Of a DNA stretch of 64,000 nucleotides, positions 31,664-40,496 are shown piece by piece. This DNA comes from Pyropia yezoensis (Eukaryota; Rhodophyta; Bangiophyceae; Bangiales; Bangiaceae): the NCBI GenBank assembly GCA_009829735.1, contig CM020618.1, forward strand, positions 17,035,346 through 17,099,345, written 5' to 3'. The translations under genes and the position numbers were made by a program. The notes under the pieces are model-generated. The model had not been told where the DNA came from, searched no databases, and was given only the letters and a program-made list of their open reading frames with translations. Within the stretch, counting starts at the first letter, position 1; the number at the start of each line of letters is the position of its first letter.

Positions 31664-34543
31664 ATGACCGCCTCTGGGGTGCGGGGCGCCGCCGCCGCCG
31701 CCGCCGCCGTCGCCGCCGCCGCCGCCGCCGCCACGGGCCTCCCCTCCACGGCCACAGGCGGTGCCCTCCCCCCCCCCCCCCGGCGGTCCTACCTCCGCTA
31801 CACCGCGGCGGGCCCCCCCGTGGCGGCCGGGTGGCTCACCACCACCGACAGCCGCCGGCGGGGGGGTGGCGGCGGCCGCTGCCGGTACCATGTGCTCGAG
31901 GGGGGGGTGCTCGCGCCGGTGGGGCCCCGCCGCCGGGGCGCCGCCCCGTCTGCCGGCAGTGTGGGCGGCGCGCCGCCGCCGCCCGTTGGCGGCGGCGGCG
32001 GCGGCGGCGGCAGCAGCGGCAGCCGAGGCGGCGGGGGGGGCGGCATTGGCGGCGGCGTCGGGGCGCTCAAGGCGCTGGCGGGCGTTCGGGGCGGTGGTGG
32101 CGGTGGGGGTAGCGGTGGTGGTGGCGGTGCCGGCGGCGGCGGCGGTGGCGGTGGTGGTGGCGGTGGCGGTGGCGTCGCCGCTGACGCTGGCGGGCTGGTG
32201 GTGACGGGCGTCCGCGCGGGCGTCCGGCGGTGGGAGCTCCTTGTCAGTGGCATGCCCGTGGCGCCGACGGCGGCGGCGGCGGCGTCGCGGTCGCCGCCCC
32301 TGCTGATGACCGCCGCGCTCGCGCGGGTGACAGGCGTCGCTGCCGCCACCGAGTGTGCGGGCACGGCCCGGGGTGGCGGGGGCGGGGAGGACGACGGGGG
32401 TGACCCCCGCCCCGTGGAGGTGTCCCTCACCGCCCCCGACGCGGCCGCGTACGATGCGTGGCTGGTGGCGTTGACGCGGGCGGCGCGGCCGGCGGGGGCG
32501 GGCGTGGGCGCCATCAGCGAGTACTACCGGCTGAGCCACGAAATTGGGGGGGGCGTCCAGGCGACGGTCTACCAAGGCTACGACCTCCGCACCGCCACGG
32601 CGGTGGCCGTCAAGGTGGTTGCCCGCGTCACGGGCGACGCGGCCGAGGCGACGGCGCTCGCCACCGAGGCCGCCACCGTCGCGGCGCTCGCGCACCCCAA
32701 CATTGTCGCCACCCTGGACGTCTTTGACACCCCCGACGCGGTGTACTTTGTGCAAGAGTACCTGGGCGGCTCGGAGCTGTTTGACTACATTGCCGCCCAC
32801 GACACGTTTACCGAGGCGGCCGCCGCGGGCGTCATGCGCGACATCCTGTCGGGCCTCGCGTCGCTGCACGAGGCGGGCATTGTGCACCGGGACGTCAAGT
32901 TGGAGAACCTGCTCGCCGTCAACCTGACGCCCCCGCTGGTCGTCAAGATTGCCGACTTTGGCCTTTGCGCCTCGGTCGAGGGCACCCACCCCGACGCGAG
33001 CCTCACCGACCTGGTCGGCACGTCGTTTTACCTCGCGCCCGAAATCCTTTCGGGCGAGCCCTATGGCCGGCCCGTCGACCTGTGGGCCGCTGGCGTGACG
33101 CTCTACCTCTGCCTCAGCGGCCGCTTCCCGTACGGGGGGGAGCCATCCGAATACTACGAGCAGGTGCTTGAGCGACCCGTGTACTTTCCGCGAGAGGACT
33201 GGGAGACCATCTCCCCCGAAGCGCAGTCGCTCGTGCGGGGGCTCCTCACCAAGGACCCGTCGCGACGCCTCACCGCCGCCGAGGCGCTCGGCCACCCATG
33301 GTTGTCGGGCGCCGACGGGGAAGACGACGCCCCCGCCTCCCTTATGCTGCCGCTCTCTGGTGGCGTTGGCGCTGCTGGCCGCACCTGGGGCGCCCCCACC
33401 GACGCCCACTGTGCTGACGCGTCGTTTGCCACGACGAGCACCCTCCCCGCGGCGGCGCGCTTCCGCATGGCCGCGGGGAAGAACGCGTCGGGTCGCCTTC
33501 GCAGCTTCCTGCCGGTGGCCTCCACACCGCGGCTGTCGCGACGGAGCGCCCGCTTGGGTGGTGGTGGTGGTGGTGGTGGCGGCGGCGGGGGTGGGCTGGG
33601 GGAGCCGCCCAAGCGGCCCCGCCGCCCGTCGGGCCGGCTTTCCCTGCCCATTCGGGCCTCCCGAGGTCTGGGCGGCGGCGGCGCCGCCGGTGGCAGCGGA
33701 GGCGGCGGCGGGGGAGGTGGCTGGGGGTGCTCCCCGGCCCTCTGGGAGGACGTCGGGGACTGTGAGTTTGGGAGCGGCGGCCGCCGCCGCACCACCCTCC
33801 TCACCCGTGCCATGGGCCGCATGGCCGGCGGCAGCGGCGGCGGCGGCGGCGGCGGTGGGGGTGGCGGCGGCGGCAGCGGCGGCGCTTCGTGCCGCCCCGT
33901 CAGCTTGCCGTGGGGGCTGGGCGCGTCGGACTTTACAGACCTGCGCGGGGGGGAGCCCGGCTCGGAGATAGATGAGGAGGGCCTCCCGCCCCCCGCGCTT
34001 GGCCTGACCTCTGCCCTGCCTGGCCGACCCGAGGTTGGGGACGCCTGGCCTGGCGGCCGCGGCGGCGGCGGCGGTGGTGGCGGCAGCGGCGGTCGCCCGC
34101 CCGCCGTCCAGAGCCGCACGTCTGGTAGCCGCTGGGTGCGGGGGCTGACCGCCAAGCTCCGTCGCCGCTCCACCAGCGCCGGTGGCGGCGGGGGTAGCGG
34201 CGGCGGCGGCGGCGGGGGGGGGGTCGATGGCGCTGTCGACGGCGGCGGCGGCGACGCTGGCGGCACCGCTCCTGGCGGGGGTGTTGCCGCCGCCCACCCC
34301 GAGGATGCGAGCCCCGGCAGCGGGTGCAGCAGCGGTGCGAGCATCCTGGAGTCGGCGTCGTCAGAGGACTGGCGGGTGGAGAAGAACCGGCTCCGGCGGG
34401 CCACGACGGGTGGCGGTGGCGGCGGGGTGGGGGGGCGGGGGGTGGGGGTCGCCCCCCGCCGCAGCAGCGGCGCGCCCACCCCCACCCCAGACGACTCTGA
34501 CGAGGTGTACGGGTTTGGGGTGGGGGGGATTGGCATCCGGTAG
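31664..34543 (+). CDS. PH-domain-containing CaMK-like serine/threonine kinase
   Basis: 959 residues from the ATG at 31664 (CACCATGACC). The open frame extends upstream to 31406, but that part is a Pro/Arg low-complexity run. Residues about 45-280 look like a pleckstrin-homology domain interrupted by poly-Gly: AGWLTTTDS, CRYHVLEGGVLAPV, then VEVSLTAPDAAAYDAWLVAL as the C-terminal helix. The kinase domain spans about 287-550: glycine loop EIGGGVQATVYQG, Lys317 in VAVKVV, IVHRDVKLENLL (catalytic Asp410), IADFGL (Asp431), YLAPEIL and DLWAAGVTLYLCLSGRFPYG; all catalytic residues are present. The last 400 residues are Gly/Ser/Arg low complexity and probably disordered. The HRDVKLENLL and LSGRFPY features suggest the CAMK group. 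PH plus kinase implies recruitment to phosphoinositide membranes; this is an inference. Confidence 0.85.
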   Translation: MTASGVRGAAAAAAAVAAAAAAATGLPSTATGGALPPPPRRSYLRYTAAGPPVAAGWLTTTDSRRRGGGGGRCRYHVLEGGVLAPVGPRRRGAAPSAGSVGGAPPPPVGGGGGGGGSSGSRGGGGGGIGGGVGALKALAGVRGGGGGGGSGGGGGAGGGGGGGGGGGGGGVAADAGGLVVTGVRAGVRRWELLVSGMPVAPTAAAAASRSPPLLMTAALARVTGVAAATECAGTARGGGGGEDDGGDPRPVEVSLTAPDAAAYDAWLVALTRAARPAGAGVGAISEYYRLSHEIGGGVQATVYQGYDLRTATAVAVKVVARVTGDAAEATALATEAATVAALAHPNIVATLDVFDTPDAVYFVQEYLGGSELFDYIAAHDTFTEAAAAGVMRDILSGLASLHEAGIVHRDVKLENLLAVNLTPPLVVKIADFGLCASVEGTHPDASLTDLVGTSFYLAPEILSGEPYGRPVDLWAAGVTLYLCLSGRFPYGGEPSEYYEQVLERPVYFPREDWETISPEAQSLVRGLLTKDPSRRLTAAEALGHPWLSGADGEDDAPASLMLPLSGGVGAAGRTWGAPTDAHCADASFATTSTLPAAARFRMAAGKNASGRLRSFLPVASTPRLSRRSARLGGGGGGGGGGGGGLGEPPKRPRRPSGRLSLPIRASRGLGGGGAAGGSGGGGGGGGWGCSPALWEDVGDCEFGSGGRRRTTLLTRAMGRMAGGSGGGGGGGGGGGGGSGGASCRPVSLPWGLGASDFTDLRGGEPGSEIDEEGLPPPALGLTSALPGRPEVGDAWPGGRGGGGGGGGSGGRPPAVQSRTSGSRWVRGLTAKLRRRSTSAGGGGGSGGGGGGGGVDGAVDGGGGDAGGTAPGGGVAAAHPEDASPGSGCSSGASILESASSEDWRVEKNRLRRATTGGGGGGVGGRGVGVAPRRSSGAPTPTPDDSDEVYGFGVGGIGIR

Positions 34544-36320
34544 GCCCCCAGCCCTCGCGCGCGTGGAGTGTGTTCATCCAGGGGGGGGGGGTTGGGGGTG
34601 TGTGGTGGCAGTCGCGATACGGGTCCCTTTGCGTTTGTCTGTGCGTGCGTGCATGTGTGCTGTCGCGCTGTTTGTGTGCGTACTGTGGTTGGCTGGTCCT
34701 TTTACTGTGACTCGGGTGGGGTGCGTGACGGTGGGGAAGCGGCGGCCTTTCTCCGTGCACATAGTCTTGACGTGGGACCTGCTTGGTGTTGGTTTCGTAT
34801 GTAATCTATTTCTTATCTGTCTCTGCTCGTCTGTTCCTCGTGTTTCTTTTTGTAGGGTCCCGTCTGTCCCAAGCGCTAGCCCTCAAGGGCACGTGTGCTT
34901 GGGCGTCGCACGCCCCTCTTGTCCCCACTGCAACGGGACAAAACCCCCTCTGCGGGGGAAGAGACTGGCGGCGCCAGACTCCGCCGCGCGTGCGCCGCGC
35001 TGCGGCTGGGTGGCGGCGCGACCACCGCGGCCGGCCCGTGGCCCCGACAACACCAGCCAGTGGGGTGGCCGCGGCTCCGTGGCGGTGACCGCCATCCCCC
35101 CCCCCCTGCCATGCTCGCCGCCGTCAATGGGGCGCGGCGCGACCGCCAGTGGGGCCCATGGCGGGGCGGCGGCGGCGGTGGCCGAGGGGACGGGGGGAAA
35201 AGGGGCGGCATGGCAGCGCGCAGTGTCGGCGGCCGAGGAGGGAGAGGGGGGGGACTCACGGCGCGGCGTGATCACGGCGTCGGGGACGGGGGAGCCCGCG
35301 GCGGGGCGGCGGCTGCGTGAGCGCCCCCCCTCATGAGGCCGGGGGGATCTTGCTGGAAGGACTAATCGCAGCGGCGCCCCTGCGGCCGTTCTTCGCCGCG
35401 CCCGCTTGCCCGCCGACCCGCGGCAGGGACAACGGCGGTCCACCCGGGCCGCGCACCCTGCAGGCGGAACAACGGAGTATACACGCTCCGTTGCCAGCAA
35501 CGGGCTGCTCACCGCCGGTGGGTCACTGGAGCAAACATATATCTATCTATCAACGCGGTGGGGGGCCACGTCTGGCGCGGTCCAGACAGGATGCATCGAC
35601 GAGTGGGACCGGTACGGTGACACTCGAGAGGAGATGGGCGTTGACTGGTGGCGTGTGCACCCGGGCGGGCGTTGGCGGCGCCTTCCCCCGTCGGTCCAGA
35701 CAAGCGCCACCACAGGGTGGGGGGCGCCCCGGGAAGCGCCGCCCCACGAGCGCACGAGCCCGGATCCCTCGGACGGGGGAGCAGATCAGTCGGGCGCCCA
35801 ACTGGGGATCATCCGGTCACGAGCTGCTACCGTAATGTCTGTGCTGGTTCTGGGTTTGTTCTGACCAATCACCTCAAGCCCCACTCTTGAAAATTTGACA
35901 ATCCGCTGCTTGGCCGAGCAATGTCCAATGAAAGAGGCGTAGGATACAGCTTGACACTTTCTCAAACATAGTTGGACGAATAGCGTGTCACAGCAGATAC
36001 TGACCGATTGGGCTCGCCGCCGTTCTGCTCGTGATCCCCCGGCAGCCCCGCCGAACGGGCAAACCAAGCCACTGGCAGCTGTCCCGCAGGTCACCAGAGT
36101 CCGCCACCCGCCACCACGCGTCCCCGCCGCCGCGAACGGTCCCCGTCGTCGTCTGGCGCGGTGCGTCACGCAACCCTTGGTGGACCCAAAAAGTCCTCTC
36201 CCCTCCGCCCCTCCCCCCCCCCCCCCTCCCCCCCCCCACCTCCCCCCCCCTCTCCTCTCCCTCCCCCCCCCCATCGCGGCGCCGTCCCCTGCTGATTGTA
36301 CCCCCCCCCGGTGGGCGACG
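34544..36320. other. Intergenic region, no gene seen
   Basis: 34560-34860 includes T/G-rich stretches likely to be the 3' end of the kinase transcript. 36180-36310 is a long C-rich tract just upstream of the next start codon. No frame shows a known family. Confidence 0.5.
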
Positions 36321-37637
36321 ATGACGGCCTTCGTCGCCGCGGCCGCGGCCGGCACGACCGGCCGGTCCCCCCTTGCTGTCCGCCCCCGCGGTGCCGGCCT
36401 GTGCATCGGCCGGCCAGCACCCGGTGGCGTCCACGTCGGAAGTCCCGCACGGGTGAGGTGGACTGCCCACACTGGGCCAGCGTCGGTCGACGGGGGTGAG
36501 CCGCTGTGGGGTGTACCCGACGGCGACACAGGCAGCGTCGCGCCCGCGTGGGCGGGGCCAGAGGCCACTGACGACATCGGGGCCGACGTGTGGGCGGAGC
36601 GTGTCAGTGCTGGTGATGGGGGCGTCCTAGACGGTGGTGGCAGCGGCGCGTACGGGCCTGGTGGCGGGGGTGAGGGCGCGGGGGGGGGTGGCGGCGGCGA
36701 CGGCGCCGCCGCAGATGCGGACGGGGCTGCAGAGCTGGCGGCGGCGCTGGCAGCCGTCGGCCGCACTCTCGAGCAGCTCCCCCCTGAGGTACGCGCGGCC
36801 GCCCCCGCCGACGCGGCGGCATACCTGCGCGCCACCCGCGGGGCGGTGGGCGGCTTCCTGGCGTCGGTGTGGCCCGCGTGGCGGCGCAAGGTGCTGGGCG
36901 ACCCGGCCTTCCCGTTCAAGCTGCTGATGGAGGAGACGATTGGCCTTGGCCTGGCCGCTTCAGGCATGATTGCCGCGCGGGGGCCCAACATCATGAACGA
37001 GCTCGACCTGTGTGCGTGTGACATTGCTGTCGGGGGCACCCTCAACTTCATTCTCACTTGGATGCTGACGCCGTCTGCGCCCATGGCGGGTGCGGCTGCC
37101 GCTGCCGCCGCGGTCGCGGCGTCACCGTCGGCGCTGACGCGGACACTCGGCGGGCTGCCCGCCAACGTCTTTTCAGCGGGCTCGTTTACCGTCGGACAGC
37201 GCGTCGGCGCCATGGTGTACAAGGGCGGCCTCTTTTCCGTGGCGGGCTTTGCGGGCGCCCTCGTCGGGAGCTCCACGTCCGCGGCGCTGGTGGGGCTCAA
37301 GCGCCGCCGGGCGGCCGCGACGCTCGCTGCCAGCGGCGGCGCGCCCATTGTCGAGGAGCCCCTGCCGTCGGTGTGGGCAACGTCCGCCGGCTGGGCGGGC
37401 TACATGTTCCTGTGTGCCAACCCGCGGTACCAGCTGCTGGCGGGGGTGGAGCGGGTGGCCTTTTCGGCGGCGCCGCTGCGGCTGGCGCAGTTTGTGTCGG
37501 CAGCGGGGCGGACGGTCAACAATGTGGCCGGCGGGTCGCTGTGGGTGGTGTGGGCTCGCGCGATTGGCCTCCAAAAGGCTCCGGCGAAGGCGGTGCCCGC
37601 GCCGGCGGGGGGGGTGGAGGTTAAGGTCAAGGTTTGA
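36321..37637 (+). CDS. RETICULATA/RER-family plastid envelope protein (DUF3411)
   Basis: 438 residues from the ATG at 36321 (GACGATGACG). The frame extends upstream, but through a C-homopolymer. The first roughly 50 residues (MTAFVAAAAAGTTGRSPLAV) are Ala/Ser/Arg-rich, like a transit peptide. A poly-Gly linker precedes the conserved part (about 155-430): FPFKLLMEETIGLGLAASGM, RGPNIMNELDLCACDIAVGG, TLNFILTWMLTP, LPANVFSAGSFTVGQRVGAM, VYKGGLFSVAGFAGALVGSS. This is the RETICULATA-related signature, including the ELD..ACD.AVG..LNF motif and several hydrophobic helices. Family members are integral to the chloroplast inner envelope and affect leaf and plastid development in plants; the exact transport or signalling role is unknown. 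It supports a photosynthetic host. Confidence 0.88.
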   Translation: MTAFVAAAAAGTTGRSPLAVRPRGAGLCIGRPAPGGVHVGSPARVRWTAHTGPASVDGGEPLWGVPDGDTGSVAPAWAGPEATDDIGADVWAERVSAGDGGVLDGGGSGAYGPGGGGEGAGGGGGGDGAAADADGAAELAAALAAVGRTLEQLPPEVRAAAPADAAAYLRATRGAVGGFLASVWPAWRRKVLGDPAFPFKLLMEETIGLGLAASGMIAARGPNIMNELDLCACDIAVGGTLNFILTWMLTPSAPMAGAAAAAAAVAASPSALTRTLGGLPANVFSAGSFTVGQRVGAMVYKGGLFSVAGFAGALVGSSTSAALVGLKRRRAAATLAASGGAPIVEEPLPSVWATSAGWAGYMFLCANPRYQLLAGVERVAFSAAPLRLAQFVSAAGRTVNNVAGGSLWVVWARAIGLQKAPAKAVPAPAGGVEVKVKV

Positions 37638-38659
37638 GGCCGGCAACGTGGCGGCGTCGCCGTCCATGGGCGGGCCGCCTTGCGCGGTGGGGGGGATCGG
37701 GGGGAATGAGGGGATATGGGGATGGAATGGGGGTTGTGGGGGTGGGGAAGAGTAGGGCGAGCGGGGGCAGTAGGGGGATGCCAGTGCGATGGCATTGGTA
37801 TGTACCGTGGGCGGGGGAGGGGCGGGGGTGGGGGTTGGGGGGGGTGACTCTTGCGCCGGGCGGCACCCGTCGCGGGCAGTGGCGCTCTACGCGGGGCGTA
37901 GCCACGCGCATGGCGGGGAGGACGCAGCCGTTGTTTTTCTCGTTTTTTCTTCTTTTTGTTGTTTTGCCGCGGGAAGGGGTGCGAGGGTGCCGAGGAGCTG
38001 CCGCCTGTGCCCCCCTCCTCGCGGCGACGGGTTGTCTGCCGTTGAGTGTGTGCACGTGTATCGTCGCAAGCGTAAACCGGTTCGTGTGTTCCACCAGCCG
38101 CGGGAGCCCGCGCGGCGCACCGGCACGAACAACCCCGCGCGGACCGGCGTCGCGGCCAGCCGAGCGACCATCTGCGCGGCCGGCCGTGCGACCAGTCGCC
38201 AGACCAAAACGGGTGAAAATCGAACTGGGTGCGCAGTGACGATGGAGGCGGCGGTGGGGGCGGCGGCGGCAGCGGTAGCGGTGGCGACGGTGACCGTGAC
38301 CGTGACGGTGGCGGTGGAGGTTGTGGTGGCGGCAGCGGCGGCAGCTGGGTCGGGGGCGGCGGGCGATCCCGGCGGAATTTGCCACGTGGCCGGGACTGCG
38401 CGGTCTCGCTGCCACGGTGGCACGGCCGCGCTCGGCCGATCGAACCCGCCCACGTCCGCTTCGCCCGACCCCGCCCGGTGTTGCCTAAAGCGCCGGTCTG
38501 CCCCTGGAGGGCCCCCTTCCCCCACGCTTCCCCGCCTTCCCTGTTGCCCACCTCCCTCGTCGCGGTCGGCGGTAGCGCGGTCACCTCCGTCGCCTCCTGC
38601 TTAGCAGCCGCCTCCACCTTCCACCTCCCGACAAGCCCAACCAGTCGCCTCCTGCCACA
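37638..38659. other. Intergenic region, no gene seen
   Basis: 37680-37870 is G-rich. 37930-37970 is T-rich (CTCGTTTTTTCTTCTTTTTGT), a probable transcript-end or promoter feature. CGGTGACCGTGACCGTGACGG at 38287-38307 is a short 6-bp tandem repeat. The region must hold the promoter of the next gene. Confidence 0.5.
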
Positions 38660-39838
38660 ATGGCGTTTGCCGGCTCGCCGGCGGCGCTGCGGCAGCACCC
38701 CCTCCCCCCGCCGCCCCTGGCCAGTTGCGGGCGGCCACCGCGGCAGCGGGCGGGCGCCTTCCCCCGCCCCCTCCACCGCCGCACCGCGGCGGCGACGGTG
38801 CGGTGCTCGGTGCCATCGTCCCCTTCCGCCTCGCCGCCCCCCCCCCCGCCGCCGCCTCCCCGTCCGCCCCTCTCCCCTTCTGCGGCAGAGGCCAAGGTGG
38901 TGGGTGTGTGGGACAACCTCACCCGTGGAGACCTTGACCGGGCGGTCGCGGCGGGGACGCTGCGGCTGGCGCTCGTCGGCATGTCCAACTGTGGCAAGAG
39001 CCACCGGTCGTCGCAGCTGGTGACAGCCGCCCGGTCGGCGCGGGTGGTGGTGAGTGGGCACCAGGCGGGTGCGGCGGGCCGCGTCAGCGCCATTGGCGGC
39101 GGCAGCGGTGATGGGGTGGCCAAAGGGGTCTTTCCCGCCGCCCCCGCCGCGGCCCCCTTTACCCGCTTTTGTGTGGACGATGCGATTGAGGTGGAGCTTG
39201 GGCGGGAGCTGTCTGCCGCGGGCTTGGCGGGCATTGAGGGCCTCGCCACGTGGATGGGCACCCCCGCCGACGACCACTTTTGGGCCGCTCAGGACCAGTA
39301 CTTGGCTCTCGAGGAGGGGATCACCGCCACCGCCATCCGGTCGCTCACGGCGGGCGGCGGCGGCGGCGGCCCGGGGCTGGGCGGTAAGCCCGCGGCGGCG
39401 GCAGCAGCGGCGGCGGCCAACGTGGTCCTCGACACCACCGGCTCGGTGGTGTACCTATCGGCGGCGACGCGATTGGCGCTGACGACCACGTGCTTTGTGG
39501 TACACCTGGTCGCGTCGGACGATATGCTCGCCGAGATGACCGAGGGGTACTTTGCGACGCCCAAGCCGGTCGTGTGGGGACCCCGGGAGGGGGGTGTTTG
39601 GGATGGCGTCCGGGAGGGCGAAGCGGGGGGGGTCGCCGCCCTCCGCCGCTGCTACCCGGCGCTGCTCGCGCAGCGGCGGCAGCGGTATGGGGCGCTTGCG
39701 CACGTGGCGGTGCCAGCAGAGGTGGCGCGGGACCCGGCGGTGGGCGTCGACGCGTTTTGGGCGGCCATCCGGGAGCAGCTGCCCAATGACGGGGTGGACG
39801 GCAGAGGGGGTGTGGTGTTTGGCCGCTTTGGGGGGTGA
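38660..39838 (+). CDS. Plastid-targeted P-loop NTPase, shikimate-kinase-like
   Basis: 392 residues. Residues 1-75 are Ala/Pro/Arg-rich without acidic residues, as in a transit peptide. The core has a Walker A P-loop GMSNCGKS at 107-114, preceded by LRLALV. It continues with FTRFCVDDAIEVELGRELSA, ATWMGTPADDHFWAAQDQYL, NVVLDTTGSVVYLSAATRLA, VVHLVASDDMLAEMTEGYF and PKPVVWG. The VDD-I motif after the P-loop and the LDTTGSVVY segment are what I expect of shikimate-kinase-like proteins with lost or changed substrate residues. True shikimate kinase motifs (for example GGG) are not clear, so catalytic function is uncertain. A poly-Gly/Ala insertion lies at about 231-254. It converges with the MPP gene. 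Confidence 0.62.
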   Translation: MAFAGSPAALRQHPLPPPPLASCGRPPRQRAGAFPRPLHRRTAAATVRCSVPSSPSASPPPPPPPPPRPPLSPSAAEAKVVGVWDNLTRGDLDRAVAAGTLRLALVGMSNCGKSHRSSQLVTAARSARVVVSGHQAGAAGRVSAIGGGSGDGVAKGVFPAAPAAAPFTRFCVDDAIEVELGRELSAAGLAGIEGLATWMGTPADDHFWAAQDQYLALEEGITATAIRSLTAGGGGGGPGLGGKPAAAAAAAAANVVLDTTGSVVYLSAATRLALTTTCFVVHLVASDDMLAEMTEGYFATPKPVVWGPREGGVWDGVREGEAGGVAALRRCYPALLAQRRQRYGALAHVAVPAEVARDPAVGVDAFWAAIREQLPNDGVDGRGGVVFGRFGG

Positions 39839-40496
39839 GCAGGCGGTAAGGGTTCGGTGTGCAGGTGGATTGTGGGTGGGGAAGGGGGGGCGGGGCACGG
39901 GAGGCAGGCGTCGAGGTGTGTGTGTCCGTAGGCACGGGCAGAGGCGCCGTAGGCGTATGATGGCAATGCCCAATCAACTCGTGGTGGAGACATGCGCTGC
40001 TCGCCCTCCCGCCTTGAGACTCTGTCGCCGCAGTGTATTATTGTTTGAGTGGACATTCTGAGGGACGCGGCCAGGGTGAGGGGGCTAACCACCCACACGC
40101 TAGGTAAACGAAATGGGCGGTAGGAGTGCATGGGGCCAGAAGACAAAAAACAAACAAGGAACGAGCAAAAAGCGTGATAACCAGGAACAGGAGGCGGCGT
40201 CCGGCGGAACGAGGCGGATCCCACCACAACCGCACTGCGCGAAGGGAGGGTGATCCAGTGCACCTTGGCGCAGACACCAGCCCCCGCGGCCGGTGCCTGC
40301 GGTCACCTGCTGGCACACCCATTCGGGGTCATGCTGATGCGGTTGCTCGTAAACAGCGACTGTTCGTCGACCACCAAGCGCCACCAAAAAAGAAGAAAAA
40401 AAGAGCGAGGGGCGCGAACCAGGGCAACTGACAAGCTTCCCACGCACACACGCAACCCCGCAAAACGACCGCTGCAGGGCGCGACCAACATCCCCC
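39839..40496. other. Intergenic region between convergent genes
   Basis: No gene. 40138-40170 is A-rich (AGAAGACAAAAAACAAACAA) and 40385-40405 (CAAAAAAGAAGAAAAAAAGAG) mirrors a T-rich tract on the minus strand, plausibly a 3' signal of the MPP transcript. Confidence 0.5.

Noticed and set aside
31502-34297. 931-residue minus-strand frame opposite the kinase
   Set aside because: A shadow of the kinase gene: GC-rich third positions remove stop codons on the other strand, and no motif is present.
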